From: an uncultured Colwellia sp.
Lineage (GTDB): Bacteria > Pseudomonadota > Gammaproteobacteria > Enterobacterales > Alteromonadaceae
DNA: 64,000 nucleotides
Reading direction: 5' to 3'
Assembly: GCA_913061475.1 (NCBI GenBank)
Contig: CAJXUN010000012.1
Coordinates: 1-64,000 of the forward strand
A program made the position numbers and the translations under genes. Positions 1-10,207 of this stretch are shown here, in pieces (positions within the stretch are counted from its first letter, which is position 1; the number at the start of each line of letters is the position of its first letter). The notes under the pieces were generated by a model. The model worked only from the letters and a program-made list of their open reading frames with translations. It did not search any database and was not told where the DNA came from.

Positions 1-88
1 CTCGCCCCGCGTCAACCGCTAATTGCAATTAAATTGCATAAATGTGTTTGTTTGCCTTTTATTTAACCAGTGTGCTGAAAAATCATGC

Positions 89-637
89 TTACTTGATAAA
101 TTTATCAGCTTTATTGAGCTCGTCTAGTCTAATTACATCTGCAATTTGTTCTAAAAGTGGTTCATTAGTATAGCGGCTATCGACTAATATTCTAGTTTTG
201 ATGCCAGCTTTACTCGCCGCTTGCATATCTGAGACCTTATCGCCGACAAAAATGCTTTCCACTAGATCGATAGCATACTCTTGTTGTGCTTGCTTGATCA
301 TACCAGGTTCAGGTTTACGGCAATCACATGACATAACATATTTATTCACTCCTTTCGAAGGATGGTGTGGGCAATAATAAACTTTGGTAATAGTTATTCC
401 TCGCTCAGCAAAGGCATCAACCATCCATTTTGATAATACTTCAAAGGCTGTCTTGTCATAATAACCTCGTGCAATACCAGCTTGATTAGTGATAACGAAA
501 ATTTGATAACCTTTATCTATCGCTAATCGGCATAAATCAAAAATGCCCTCAACAAATTCAAAATCTTCAATTTTATAGACATAGCCGTGATCAACATTAA
601 TGATGCCATCTCTATCTAGGAATAATGCTTTACTCAT
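89..637 (-). CDS. gmhB: D-glycero-beta-D-manno-heptose 1,7-bisphosphate 7-phosphatase
   Basis: HAD-superfamily phosphatase that removes the 7-phosphate during synthesis of ADP-heptose for the LPS inner core, in the cytoplasm. The 182-residue length is normal for GmhB. The catalytic DRDG loop is at residues 8-11 (nucleophile D8, acid/base D10), the TNQ motif is at 50-52, and the zinc-ligand set C89, H91, C104, C106 typical of this HAD subfamily is complete. GDKVSDM near residue 137 is the Mg-binding motif IV. It lies 3' of the catabolic operon on the same strand, about 110 bases after the dehydrogenase gene, and is probably unrelated to it in function. The 88 bases before its stop at the window edge show nothing recognisable. 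Confidence 0.93.
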   Translation of the reverse strand: MSKALFLDRDGIINVDHGYVYKIEDFEFVEGIFDLCRLAIDKGYQIFVITNQAGIARGYYDKTAFEVLSKWMVDAFAERGITITKVYYCPHHPSKGVNKYVMSCDCRKPEPGMIKQAQQEYAIDLVESIFVGDKVSDMQAASKAGIKTRILVDSRYTNEPLLEQIADVIRLDELNKADKFIK

Positions 638-745
638 TTCACTCTGCTTATTTTTTACTTATTTCGTTGGTATATATAAACGAAAAAGACGAGATAATCT
701 CGTCTTTAAAATGGTTTAACAGTAAATACGATAAAATTACCGCAT

Positions 746-1507
746 TTACATACAAAGGCCACCATCGATTTCCACCACACGACCGGTGAAAAATTCATTT
801 TCTAGAATATAGTTAACGGTATGGGCAATTTCATCTGCCTCACCTAAACGCCCTACAGGTTTCATACTCTCTAACCGCTGACGCATTTCAGGTTTCATAG
901 CATCGGTCATCGCCGTGCGAATAACACCTGGAGCGATCGCGCCAACACGAATACCATGCCGACCTAGCTCTCTTGCCCAAGTAACTGTCATAGCGACAAC
1001 ACCAGCTTTTGATGCAGCATAGTTAGTTTGGCCCATATTACCGCCACGGGCAATTGATGACATATTTATTATCACCCCTTTACGCTTACCTTCAATCATA
1101 TGAACGGCGGCTTCACGGCCGCAGAGAAATACACCCGTTAAATTAACATCAATGACTGATTGAAATTGATCTAGCGACATTTTTTTACTCACCACACCAT
1201 CTTTTGCTTTTACAAACATACCGTCACGTAAAATTCCTGCATTGTTAATTAAGCCATCGATACCAGAGAAGTCATCGTTTATTTTTGCAAATGTTGCTTC
1301 TACTTCGTTTTCATTAGTGACGTTAGCTAAATAGTATCTTGCTTGTGACCCTGCTTCTTCAATTAAAGCTACCGTTACTTGTAATTGTTCTTCGTTTACA
1401 TCAATTAGTGCTAATTTAGCGCCAGATTTAGCTAGATTCAACGCCATTGCGCGACCTAAACCTTGGCCGCCACCGGTAACAACAATCGTTTTATTATTCA
1501 AATTCAT
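746..1507 (-). CDS. SDR-family NAD(P)-dependent oxidoreductase (FabG-like)
   Basis: Classical short-chain dehydrogenase of 253 residues. The TGGGQGLG cofactor loop is at 11-18, NNAG at 88-91, catalytic S150/S151 with Y163 and K167 (YAASK), and a C-terminal DGG. I start it at the ATG at 1507 because AAAGGAAAG lies just upstream; a longer reading to 1528 would place that ribosome site inside the gene. FabG-like enzymes reduce or oxidise 3-oxoacyl or 3-hydroxyacyl thioesters. As the last gene after icmF, an acyl-CoA dehydrogenase and a hydroxyacyl-CoA hydrolase, it probably acts on a short branched hydroxyacyl substrate (inference). An insertion of about 10 residues before the catalytic Ser is common in the catabolic branch. 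Confidence 0.85.
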   Translation of the reverse strand: MNLNNKTIVVTGGGQGLGRAMALNLAKSGAKLALIDVNEEQLQVTVALIEEAGSQARYYLANVTNENEVEATFAKINDDFSGIDGLINNAGILRDGMFVKAKDGVVSKKMSLDQFQSVIDVNLTGVFLCGREAAVHMIEGKRKGVIINMSSIARGGNMGQTNYAASKAGVVAMTVTWARELGRHGIRVGAIAPGVIRTAMTDAMKPEMRQRLESMKPVGRLGEADEIAHTVNYILENEFFTGRVVEIDGGLCM

Positions 1508-1571
1508 TTTCTTTCCTTTAATTTTCAATGTCTATGTTACATCTTACTTAACAGAAGATGGGTTAATATGT

Positions 1572-2702
1572 TTATGATGATGTCAGTGGTGTAAAGAACC
1601 AATCCACTAATGCTTCTGGGATATCGTTTACTGTTTCATAACGCCATTTTGGCTTTTTATCTTTATCGACTAACAATGCACGTACCCCTTCAGAAAACTC
1701 AGGGTACTGACAACAACGTAAACTCAAATTTAACTCACTGGAAAAACATTGCGCTAGGCTGTAGTTTTTAGTTAATGCTAGCTGCTTATATATAAGTAGC
1801 GCTGATAATGGACTACCATTTTTTAGCTTAGCTTGTGCGCCTTGCAACCACTTATCATCAGATTTTTCATTGATAATAGCCTGACAAACATCAAAACAAT
1901 TATTGTCTGTAGTTAATGACGAAATAAGTGCCTCATGTGGTTTCACATTTGATAAAACTTCGACAATACTACTTTGTTCAACTTTACATAATAACTGCGA
2001 TAGTAACGCTGCGTTTTTTTCATTACCCTGCCAAGGTACGGCCATTAAAGCGTCTAAAAGCGCTTTTTTCTCGCTGCTATTAATCATCACATCAGCTAAC
2101 CCGATGTACTTAGCATCAGCAGCATTAAAAATAGCACCAGTTAAGCCCAAGAATAAGCCAATATTAGACGGCGCTTTATTAAGAAACCAACTAGCGCCTA
2201 CATCTGGATATAACCCAATCGTAATTTCTGGCATAGCTAATAAGGTTTTTTCAGTAACTACTCGATGACTTGCACCAGAGAATAAGCCAATACCGCCACC
2301 AATAACATAACCATCACCCCATACCATAACGGGTTTAGTGTATTCATGAATAAATTGGTCTAAATAGTATTCTTTGGTAAAAAACTCGTAAGCTAAATTA
2401 TCACGAATAGTTTGTTCATCAAGTACAACAAACTCTTCATTTGGCCGCACTGCTTTACGTTGCTCTGTTAACGCATGATATAAACTCACCACATCGCCAC
2501 CAGCACAAAATGCTTTATCACCAGCACCTTGCAATATCACTATAACGACATCGTCATCATCTTGCCAACGTGTTAATTGCCTGATTAATAACGTCATCAT
2601 TTCTAAACTTAATGCATTTAGAGACATTGGCGAATTTAATTCAGCTATCGCTATTTTTTTATTATTTTGGGCTAATAATTCTTTAAATAATACCACTGAC
2701 AT
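1572..2702 (-). CDS. 3-hydroxyisobutyryl-CoA hydrolase / enoyl-CoA hydratase-isomerase family protein
   Basis: Crotonase-fold protein of 376 residues, the length of 3-hydroxyisobutyryl-CoA hydrolase and about 110 longer than a simple enoyl-CoA hydratase. AFCAGGD at 64-70 and GGGIG near 135-139 form the oxyanion hole. MPEI...YPDVGA supplies E159 and D167, the Glu/Asp pair characteristic of the hydrolase branch. The family releases 3-hydroxyisobutyrate from its CoA ester in valine breakdown. It sits between an AcuI reductase and an SDR in a run of minus-strand genes with gaps of 55-65 bases, so co-transcription is likely. A hydratase role cannot be excluded from sequence alone. Confidence 0.82.
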   Translation of the reverse strand: MSVVLFKELLAQNNKKIAIAELNSPMSLNALSLEMMTLLIRQLTRWQDDDDVVIVILQGAGDKAFCAGGDVVSLYHALTEQRKAVRPNEEFVVLDEQTIRDNLAYEFFTKEYYLDQFIHEYTKPVMVWGDGYVIGGGIGLFSGASHRVVTEKTLLAMPEITIGLYPDVGASWFLNKAPSNIGLFLGLTGAIFNAADAKYIGLADVMINSSEKKALLDALMAVPWQGNEKNAALLSQLLCKVEQSSIVEVLSNVKPHEALISSLTTDNNCFDVCQAIINEKSDDKWLQGAQAKLKNGSPLSALLIYKQLALTKNYSLAQCFSSELNLSLRCCQYPEFSEGVRALLVDKDKKPKWRYETVNDIPEALVDWFFTPLTSS

Positions 2703-2757
2703 AGTTCATGCTCTATCAAGTAATGTGCTTAACTTTTTAATATCTACTGATATAAAT

Positions 2758-3774
2758 TTACCCATCTAAACTTGCATCAATTTCTACCACCGTTCGACCG
2801 GTAACAGTACCGTCCACATAAGCGTCGAATGCATTGGGTAAATCAGCAAACTTAATGGTCGTTGGTGAAATAAGATCGAGTTTACTAGGTTTTAAGTCGC
2901 TAGCTAAACGCTTCCAGCCTTGAGCTCTCACCGACAATGGCATTTCAACTGAGTTAATACCTAATAAGCTAACGCCGCGTAAAATAAATGGCATCACTGT
3001 CGATTCAAGCTTAAATCCACCTGCTAGGCCTATTGACGCAATATTACCCCAGACATTAGTAGTGCGGGTTAACCAAGCTAAGGTGTCACCTCCAACATTG
3101 TCAATGGCCCCGCCCCATTGTGCAGTTTCTAGTGGCTTTAAGCCCATATCGATATCATGACGATTAATTAGCCTGCTGGCCCCTAGTGCCTTTAAATAAG
3201 GCTCCTGTTCTGTTTTGCCAGTAAAGGCGACAACTTCATAACCGATATTAGATAGCATGTTAATAGCAAAACTGCCGACACCACCTGTTGCGCCAGTTAC
3301 GATAATAGCTCCACGCTCTGGAATTTGGCCATTGTCTTCCATTCTTTGTATAGCAAGGGCCGCTGTATAACCTGCAGTACCTAATGCCATCACATCACGT
3401 AAACTCATGCCTTCAGGTAAATTAACGATTGAGTCGGCTTTAACCCGCGCATATTCGCTGTAACCGCCATCATAAATTTCAGATAACTGCGCACCACAAA
3501 CCAGCACTTTAGCGCCAGCTTGAAAACGCGCGTCTTCTGAACTGACCACAACTCCAGACAAATCAATACCACCAACGAGTGGATAAGTTCTTAAAATTCG
3601 ACCTTTACCGGTTGCTGCCAGTGCATCTTTATAGTTAATGTCTGAATAGGCCACTTTAATCACCACTTCACCTGGCGTTAAATCACCTAGGCTAATGGAC
3701 TCAAAACCACTGGTGATCATTTTATCATTTCGATGAATACGAAAAGCAGTAAACGTTTCAGGACTTGTCGACAT
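2758..3774 (-). CDS. acuI: AcuI/YhdH-family acryloyl-CoA reductase (NADPH), zinc-free MDR
   Basis: Medium-chain dehydrogenase/reductase of 338 residues without the structural-zinc Cys cluster. It has the SDINYKDALA and YPLVGGIDLSG motifs near the N-terminus and VTGATGGVG as the NADPH-binding loop near residue 160, as in AcuI and E. coli YhdH. Known members reduce acryloyl-CoA to propionyl-CoA, detoxifying acrylate from DMSP or related 3-carbon metabolism. Here it lies between an acyl-CoA dehydrogenase and a hydroxyacyl-CoA hydrolase downstream of icmF, so a related 2-enoyl-CoA such as methacrylyl-CoA is also possible. Family assignment is firm, substrate is not. Confidence 0.82.
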   Translation of the reverse strand: MSTSPETFTAFRIHRNDKMITSGFESISLGDLTPGEVVIKVAYSDINYKDALAATGKGRILRTYPLVGGIDLSGVVVSSEDARFQAGAKVLVCGAQLSEIYDGGYSEYARVKADSIVNLPEGMSLRDVMALGTAGYTAALAIQRMEDNGQIPERGAIIVTGATGGVGSFAINMLSNIGYEVVAFTGKTEQEPYLKALGASRLINRHDIDMGLKPLETAQWGGAIDNVGGDTLAWLTRTTNVWGNIASIGLAGGFKLESTVMPFILRGVSLLGINSVEMPLSVRAQGWKRLASDLKPSKLDLISPTTIKFADLPNAFDAYVDGTVTGRTVVEIDASLDG

Positions 3775-3871
3775 GTTATGACCTTATTTATCAGCAAAAT
3801 TTTACTAGAATTAACATAATAATTAAGTAAGAAGAGACTAATATTCACATTAATCTCTCGAGTAATTTATC

Positions 3872-5665
3872 TTAGTAATTATAATTGAACAGACTTTCTG
3901 GCATCAACATTAAGCTTCCACTGCCCGCTTCAAGAGCATTAATATGACTATCAATTCTTGGCAAAATGCGTGAAATAAAAAATTTGCCAACATAGAGCTT
4001 CGCTTGATAAAAGTCATCTGATGTTTGTTTAGACGCTTTTTCTGCCATTAATGCCCACATATGTGCATAACTTAACAAACCAAAGGCGGCTAAGTAATCG
4101 CTTGCAGATGCGCCCACCATATCTTTATCAGTTTTTTGCAACGTAATAATTAGGTCGGTAACTGCTTTTAATTTTTCTAACGCGCCAGCCAGTGGTTTAA
4201 TAAAACCGGCCAATGCTTGCTGCTTGTTATTTTTTTCGATAAAAGCACGGATCTCAGTAAAATAGGTTTCAAGAAATTGCCCCTTGTTAGCAACCACTTT
4301 TCGTCCCAGTAAATCAAGTGCTTGAATACCATTGGTGCCTTCATAAATTTGCGCAATACGCACATCACGCACCAATTGCTCTTGCCCCCATTCACGCACA
4401 TAGCCATGGCCGCCAAACACCATTTGCCCTAGGTTACAGCTTTCATAAGCCATATCGGTCATAAATGCTTTAGCTACCGGCGTTAGCAATGCCACTAATT
4501 GCTCGGCTTGTTGTTTTTCATTGTCATCGTCACTGAATTTAACAATATCGAGTTGTTTAGCGACATAAGTTGAAAAACAACGACCACCTTCGTTAAAGGC
4601 ACGCATAGTGAGCAACATTTTACGGACATCTGGATGCACAATCAGTGAATCGGCTTTTTTATCTGCTGATTTTACACCGGTAGCACTGCGGCCTTGAATA
4701 CGCTCAATGGCATATTCTGCCGCTTGTTGATAAGACGTTTCAGCCGCACCAACCCCTTGAATGCCCATACCTAAACGCTCATAGTTCATCATAGTGAACA
4801 TGTAGTTTAAGCCTTTGTTTTCTTCACCTACAAGAAAGCCTTTCGCGCTATCAAAGTTCATCACACAAGTTGCTGAGCCTTTAATACCCATTTTATGTTC
4901 GATTGAACCACAAGTAACAGTATTTCGAGCGCCTAAGCTGCCATCAGCATTTACCAAAAACTTAGGTACGACAAACATAGAAATACCACGAGGACCTTCT
5001 GGCGCGCCCGGTATTTTAGCGAGTACTAAATGAATAATATTTTCGGTTAAATTTTGCTCACCGCCAGTAATAAATATTTTTGTCCCAGAAACTGAAAAAC
5101 TACCATCGTCTAGCGCCTCAGCTTTGGTGGTCATGATACCTAAATCGCTACCGGCATGTGGTTCAGTTAAACACATGGTGCCAGCCCATTGACCTGAATA
5201 CATATTCTCCAGATAAGTTTGCTTCATTTCGGTTGAAGCATGTGCCGACAGCGCTAAACTAGCGCCAGCAGTTAACATCGGATATAGCGCAAATGAAATA
5301 GATGCTGATTGCGTCATTTCTTCGACAAACGATTGCAACATTTTTGGCATACCCATGCCGCCATGCTCAGGGTCGCCACTTAAAGAGCCCCAACCACCTT
5401 CACAATAAAGTTGATATGCTTTAACAAAGCCATCAGGTGCTGTTACATCGCCGTTAGACCATGTAGCACCTTGTTCATCACTATTACGATTTAGAGGTGC
5501 AATAACTTCAGAGGTTAACTTAGCCCCTTCTGACAAAATGGCATCGGCGGTGTCTTTATCAATTAACTCAGCAACTTTTGGCATGGTTTGCCATAGTTGC
5601 TCAGCTTCAAAAACTTCGTGCAGCAAAAACTGCATATCACGCATAGGTGCTTGGTAATTGCTCAT
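3872..5665 (-). CDS. Long acyl-CoA dehydrogenase (about 600 aa, DmdC-like subfamily)
   Basis: FAD-dependent acyl-CoA dehydrogenase of 597 residues, about 200 longer than short-chain members. An extra N-terminal segment precedes the usual domains and an additional C-terminal helical domain follows. CLTEPHAGSDLG and KIFITGGEQNL are the flavin and substrate signatures, and the catalytic Glu is expected in IYEGTNGIQALDLLGRK. This length class includes 3-methylmercaptopropionyl-CoA dehydrogenase (DmdC) and broad fatty acyl-CoA dehydrogenases. The gene starts 10 bases after icmF ends on the same strand, so the two are almost surely co-transcribed. Desaturation of butyryl-, isobutyryl- or methylthiopropionyl-CoA are all possible. 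Confidence 0.85.
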   Translation of the reverse strand: MSNYQAPMRDMQFLLHEVFEAEQLWQTMPKVAELIDKDTADAILSEGAKLTSEVIAPLNRNSDEQGATWSNGDVTAPDGFVKAYQLYCEGGWGSLSGDPEHGGMGMPKMLQSFVEEMTQSASISFALYPMLTAGASLALSAHASTEMKQTYLENMYSGQWAGTMCLTEPHAGSDLGIMTTKAEALDDGSFSVSGTKIFITGGEQNLTENIIHLVLAKIPGAPEGPRGISMFVVPKFLVNADGSLGARNTVTCGSIEHKMGIKGSATCVMNFDSAKGFLVGEENKGLNYMFTMMNYERLGMGIQGVGAAETSYQQAAEYAIERIQGRSATGVKSADKKADSLIVHPDVRKMLLTMRAFNEGGRCFSTYVAKQLDIVKFSDDDNEKQQAEQLVALLTPVAKAFMTDMAYESCNLGQMVFGGHGYVREWGQEQLVRDVRIAQIYEGTNGIQALDLLGRKVVANKGQFLETYFTEIRAFIEKNNKQQALAGFIKPLAGALEKLKAVTDLIITLQKTDKDMVGASASDYLAAFGLLSYAHMWALMAEKASKQTSDDFYQAKLYVGKFFISRILPRIDSHINALEAGSGSLMLMPESLFNYNY

Positions 5666-5675
5666 CTGCTTTCAC

Positions 5676-8600
5676 CTACATGTTACGACGGTATTGGCCG
5701 CCAGCATCAAATAATGAATTGACGATTTGTCCTAATGAACAAACTTTACAAGCATCCATCATTAATTCGAAAATATTTTCGTGATTAATCGCCGCGGTTT
5801 GAAGGTTTTTCAATAAAACCTTAACTTCGGCTTCATTGGCTTTATTTAGGCTAGCTAACATATCTATTTGATAAGTTTTCTCTTCTTCTGTCGCACGAAT
5901 AACTTCATCAGGAACAATTGTTGGTGAGCCTGTTGAGCTTAAGAAGGTATTAACACCAATAATTGGAAATTCACCCGAATGCTTTAAATGTTCATAATGC
6001 ATGCTTTCTTCTTGAATTTTTCCACGTTGGTACATAGTTTCCATTGCACCAAGTACGCCGCCACGTTCATTAATACGGTCAAACTCTGTTAATACCGCTT
6101 CTTCAACTAAATCAGTCAATTCTTCAATAATAAAGGCACCTTGAATTGGGTTTTCATTTTTCGACAAACCTAGTTCACGGTTAATAATTAATTGAATCGC
6201 CATCGCGCGACGCACACTGTCTTCCGTTGGTGTGGTGATCGCTTCATCATAAGCATTAGTGTGCAAAGAGTTACAGTTGTCGTTTATCGCATAAAGCGCT
6301 TGTAATGTGGTACGAATATCGTTGAAATCAATTTCTTGCGCATGTAAAGAACGACCTGAGGTTTGAATATGGTACTTCAGCATTTGTGCACGGGCATTAG
6401 CACCGTATTTATTCTTCATGGCTTTTGACCAAATACGACGAGCAACACGGCCAATCACCGCATATTCAGGGTCAATACCGTTTGAGAAGAAAAATGATAA
6501 GTTAGGGCCAAATTCATTAATGTCCATACCACGGCTTAAGTAGTATTCAACAAAGGTAAAACCGTTTGCTAGCGTTAACGCTAACTGAGTGATTGGGTTA
6601 GCGCCCGCTTCAGCAATATGGTAACCAGAAATAGACACTGAGTAGAAGTTACGCACGCCTTTTTCGATGAAATATTCTTGAACATCACCCATTAAACGTA
6701 AGGCAAATTCAGTGGAGAAAATACAGGTATTTTGCGCTTGATCTTCTTTAAGAATATCCGCTTGCACCGTACCACGCACTAAGGTTAAGGTTTTCGCTTT
6801 AATTTCTTGATAAATTGCAGCTGGTAGTACTTGGTCGCCCGTAACACCTAGTAACATCAAACCTAAACCGTCATTACCTTCTGGTAATTCACCTTGATAA
6901 CTTGGGCGCTCACAACCTTTTTTGCTATAGATTTTCTTTATTAAGGCCTGAGTTTCTTTTTCTAAACCTTGCTCGGTTATATAACGCTCACATTGTTGAT
7001 CAATAGCAGCATTTAGGAAGAAACCCAACAACATAGGTGCTGGACCATTAATGGTCATTGATACTGACGTCATCGCATGGGCTAAGTCAAAACCTGAGTA
7101 GAGTTTTTTCGCATCATCTAAACAACAAATCGAAACGCCTGCGTTGCCAATTTTACCGTAAATATCAGGACGAATAGCCGGATCATTACCATATAAGGTT
7201 ACCGAATCAAACGCAGTTGATAAACGTTTGGCCGGCATACCTTTAGAAACATAATGAAAACGACGGTTAGTACGTTCTGGGCCACCTTCACCGGCAAACA
7301 TACGCGTTGGGTCTTCACCTTCACGTTTAAATGGAAATAACCCCGCGGTATAAGGAAATTCTCCCGGAACATTTTCTTGTAAATTCCACTTAAGGATGTC
7401 GCCCCAACCTTGATATTTCGGCATACTGATTTTTGGAATAGCTGAGCCTGATAGCGATTCTGAGTGGGTTTGGATTGATAATTCTTTATCACGGACTTTA
7501 AATTTAAATTCAGGGTCTTTATAGCGCTGAACTTTCGTGTGCCACTCTTCAAGTAAGAGTTTGTTTTTTGGATCTAAATCTAATTCAACTTGAGTATATA
7601 ATGCTTGCAGTTGTGCAACTAATTGCTCTGACGTGTCTGAGTCAGTTTCTTTTACGGTTTCAATAGATTTGTGAATACCATAAAGTTTTTGCGCAACTTG
7701 TGCTTGTTTTTCGACCCAAGCATCATAACCGCGGTTGTTTTCTGAAATTTCAGATAAATAACGAATACGACTACCAGGAATAACACTGCTCTTATTCGCC
7801 AACGTACCTTCAATAGATAATACGTCACCAACAATTAAGCCTGCTTTCGTATTTAATTCGGTAATAACGGCGTTATATAGTTCAGTCATACCACGGTCAT
7901 TAAACTGTGACGCGATAGTGCCGTATACGGGTACTTCATCATCGCCAGCTTCAAACATACCGCGGTTACGTTTGTATTGTTTTTTCACATCACGCAGCGC
8001 GTCAAGGGCGCCACGTTTATCAAATTTATTCAACGCGATGATGTCAGCAAAATCAAGCATGTCGATTTTTTCTAACTGAGTGGCAGCACCGTACTCTGGC
8101 GTCATCACATATAAAGAAACGTCTGAGTGCTCTTCAATTTCCGTGTCTGATTGGCCAATACCTGATGTTTCTAAAATAATCAGATCAAAATCTGTCGCTT
8201 TAAGAATATCTAAGGTGTCGTTAACATAAACAGATAGCGCTAAATTTGATTGACGCGTGGCTAATGAGCGCATATAAACACGGTCATTATTTACCGCGTT
8301 CATACGAATACGGTCACCGAGTAATGCACCACCGGTTTTACGTTTTGACGGATCAACAGAAACGATGGCAATTTTACTGTCTTGCGAGGCCATTAAAAAA
8401 CGACGGATCAATTCATCGACTAATGACGACTTACCTGCACCACCGGTACCAGTAATACCTAAAACCGGCGTTGTTGCGGTAGCCGCTATTTTACGAATTT
8501 TATCTAAGGCGGCTTTGTTTTCTTCTGGCGCGTTTTCTGCTGCAGAAATTAAGCGGGCAATCGCTTGTTTGTCATTTTTCTTTAAGCTAGCAACATCATC

Positions 8601-9056
8601 TTTTTTAACATTAACGCCAGTTTTAAAATCACAACGCTCAAGCATGTCATCAATCATGCCTAATAAGCCTAAAGCACGACCGTCATCAGGCGAATAGATA
8701 CGTGTAATACCGTAATCTTGTAGCATTTTTATTTCTTCTGGTAGTATGACACCGCCACCGCCACCGACAATACGAATATGCTCACAACCACGTTCTTTTA
8801 GTAAGTCATACATATACTTAAAGTATTCATTGTGCCCCCCTTGATAAGAAGTCATGGCAATGGCGTTGGCATCTTCTTGAATCGCGGTGTTAACCACTTC
8901 CTCTACACTACGGTCATGACCAAGATGAATAACTTCGGCGCCACTTGATTGTAAAATACGACGCATAATATTAATCGCCGCATCATGACCATCAAATAAT
9001 GATGCCGCGGTTACAATACGAATTTTATTTTTTAACTGATATCTTTCGTTATTCAT
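5676..9056 (-). CDS. icmF: IcmF: fused isobutyryl-CoA mutase with G-protein chaperone
   Basis: Single chain of 1126 residues holding all parts of an adenosylcobalamin mutase. The B12 domain is N-terminal (DGHD at 22-25, G98-rich loop). A MeaI-type GTPase follows with P-loop GTGGAGKS at 203-210 and NKFDKRGA as the guanine-specificity motif, then the large TIM-barrel mutase domain from about 560. The substrate pocket reads [10 protein letters not shown]...[11 protein letters not shown], the IcmF form rather than the YAFRPWTIRQYAG form of methylmalonyl-CoA mutase. IcmF interconverts isobutyryl-CoA and butyryl-CoA, and some members also isomerise isovaleryl-CoA to pivalyl-CoA. It is the first gene of a minus-strand operon, facing the AraC regulator. 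Confidence 0.93.
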   Translation of the reverse strand: MNNERYQLKNKIRIVTAASLFDGHDAAINIMRRILQSSGAEVIHLGHDRSVEEVVNTAIQEDANAIAMTSYQGGHNEYFKYMYDLLKERGCEHIRIVGGGGGVILPEEIKMLQDYGITRIYSPDDGRALGLLGMIDDMLERCDFKTGVNVKKDDVASLKKNDKQAIARLISAAENAPEENKAALDKIRKIAATATTPVLGITGTGGAGKSSLVDELIRRFLMASQDSKIAIVSVDPSKRKTGGALLGDRIRMNAVNNDRVYMRSLATRQSNLALSVYVNDTLDILKATDFDLIILETSGIGQSDTEIEEHSDVSLYVMTPEYGAATQLEKIDMLDFADIIALNKFDKRGALDALRDVKKQYKRNRGMFEAGDDEVPVYGTIASQFNDRGMTELYNAVITELNTKAGLIVGDVLSIEGTLANKSSVIPGSRIRYLSEISENNRGYDAWVEKQAQVAQKLYGIHKSIETVKETDSDTSEQLVAQLQALYTQVELDLDPKNKLLLEEWHTKVQRYKDPEFKFKVRDKELSIQTHSESLSGSAIPKISMPKYQGWGDILKWNLQENVPGEFPYTAGLFPFKREGEDPTRMFAGEGGPERTNRRFHYVSKGMPAKRLSTAFDSVTLYGNDPAIRPDIYGKIGNAGVSICCLDDAKKLYSGFDLAHAMTSVSMTINGPAPMLLGFFLNAAIDQQCERYITEQGLEKETQALIKKIYSKKGCERPSYQGELPEGNDGLGLMLLGVTGDQVLPAAIYQEIKAKTLTLVRGTVQADILKEDQAQNTCIFSTEFALRLMGDVQEYFIEKGVRNFYSVSISGYHIAEAGANPITQLALTLANGFTFVEYYLSRGMDINEFGPNLSFFFSNGIDPEYAVIGRVARRIWSKAMKNKYGANARAQMLKYHIQTSGRSLHAQEIDFNDIRTTLQALYAINDNCNSLHTNAYDEAITTPTEDSVRRAMAIQLIINRELGLSKNENPIQGAFIIEELTDLVEEAVLTEFDRINERGGVLGAMETMYQRGKIQEESMHYEHLKHSGEFPIIGVNTFLSSTGSPTIVPDEVIRATEEEKTYQIDMLASLNKANEAEVKVLLKNLQTAAINHENIFELMMDACKVCSLGQIVNSLFDAGGQYRRNM

Positions 9057-9319
9057 CTTAAACTCTCTTATTTATCAAAATCGCTTATTCATCAGTCTGC
9101 TTCAATCATTAATCGAAAAAGCAGCCGCTAAATAAAGCAATAATTATCTCAGCAGTCACACACTAACTAGTACTCATGCCCTAGTTTTAGTTGTAAAAGT
9201 CGATAATGGAAACTTAATGATAAAATTAGACCACAGTAAAAATCTAATGAACATTGATTTTATTGTTAAATTAATGGACTATATTGTTATATACAAAAAC
9301 ATAAGCCACTATCACAGCA

Positions 9320-10198
9320 ATGCTTACTACTTTCGCTAACAATGCCAATACCATTCGATTGATTATGCCAATATTTTTGGTGAAAAAATTACAAAAGCAT
9401 CCATTAACTAAAGGCCTATATGCTTTGTCTTTAGGGCATTCAAAACAAGAGAGTAGTTTTAAAGTAACGCAAGTGGGCAGTGAACAACATGTACTATTTT
9501 ATTGCCAATCTGGTCAGGCCACTTTAACGGTAAATAATAAAGAAAAGATCATTAACCGTGGCGATATTGTTATTATAGCGCCAAAAAAAGACTTTCATTA
9601 TCAAGCTAAAAAGACCAGCGACCATCAAGCCTATTGGATTAACTTCACCGGTGATTTAGCGAAAGACTTTGCTGAACGCTTATTAATGAAAATGGATGAT
9701 GGCATCGCGAATGTCGGCATACTGAACAATATTATTGCCGACTTTGACCTATTACTAGAGCTTGGGCAACGTGGCTATACCGCCACCAATGTTATTCATG
9801 CCGTGCACGTATTACAACAATCGTTAAGTTTCTTAGCGCTGCAATTACGCTTAAGTACTTTTAAAAGTAATTCAAGTTTTGATTTAGACGCCGTTGAAAC
9901 CTTGATGCGAAATAACCTACATCAAGAGTTAAATTTAGATACCTTGGCTCATTACAGTCAGTTATCTAAATTTCATTTTGCAAAAAAATTCAAAGAGTTA
10001 ACAGATACCTCACCTATTCAGCATTTCATTAACATGAAAATTCAGCAAGCCTGTATTCGTTTAGACAGTAGCTCAGCGCCAATTAAACAAATTGGTGAAG
10101 AGCTCGGTTATAGTGATCCTTATTATTTTTCACGAATATTTAAAAAAACTGTCGGTATGTCGCCAAAGCAATATCGAGATTCTCGTCATAGTTTATAA
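9320..10198 (+). CDS. AraC-family transcriptional regulator
   Basis: Regulator of 292 residues. An N-terminal cupin-like sensing half has GDIVIIAPKKDFHY near residue 85. The C-terminal double helix-turn-helix covers about 190-290, with LDTLAHYSQLSKFHFAKKFKE and the family signature GYSDPYYFSRIFKKTVGMSPKQYR. It is divergent from icmF across 263 bases, so it probably controls that operon in response to a substrate or acyl-CoA (inference). No clear ribosome site precedes the ATG at 9320; an in-frame ATG at 9365 is an alternative start. Its stop lies 9 bases from the end of the convergent gene on the other strand. Confidence 0.88.
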   Translation: MLTTFANNANTIRLIMPIFLVKKLQKHPLTKGLYALSLGHSKQESSFKVTQVGSEQHVLFYCQSGQATLTVNNKEKIINRGDIVIIAPKKDFHYQAKKTSDHQAYWINFTGDLAKDFAERLLMKMDDGIANVGILNNIIADFDLLLELGQRGYTATNVIHAVHVLQQSLSFLALQLRLSTFKSNSSFDLDAVETLMRNNLHQELNLDTLAHYSQLSKFHFAKKFKELTDTSPIQHFINMKIQQACIRLDSSSAPIKQIGEELGYSDPYYFSRIFKKTVGMSPKQYRDSRHSL

Positions 10199-10207
10199 CG
10201 ATAAACG

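Noticed and set aside
8246-8697. Plus-strand open frames within icmF
   Set aside because: They are antisense to the P-loop GTPase region of icmF, whose reading frame and motifs are intact.
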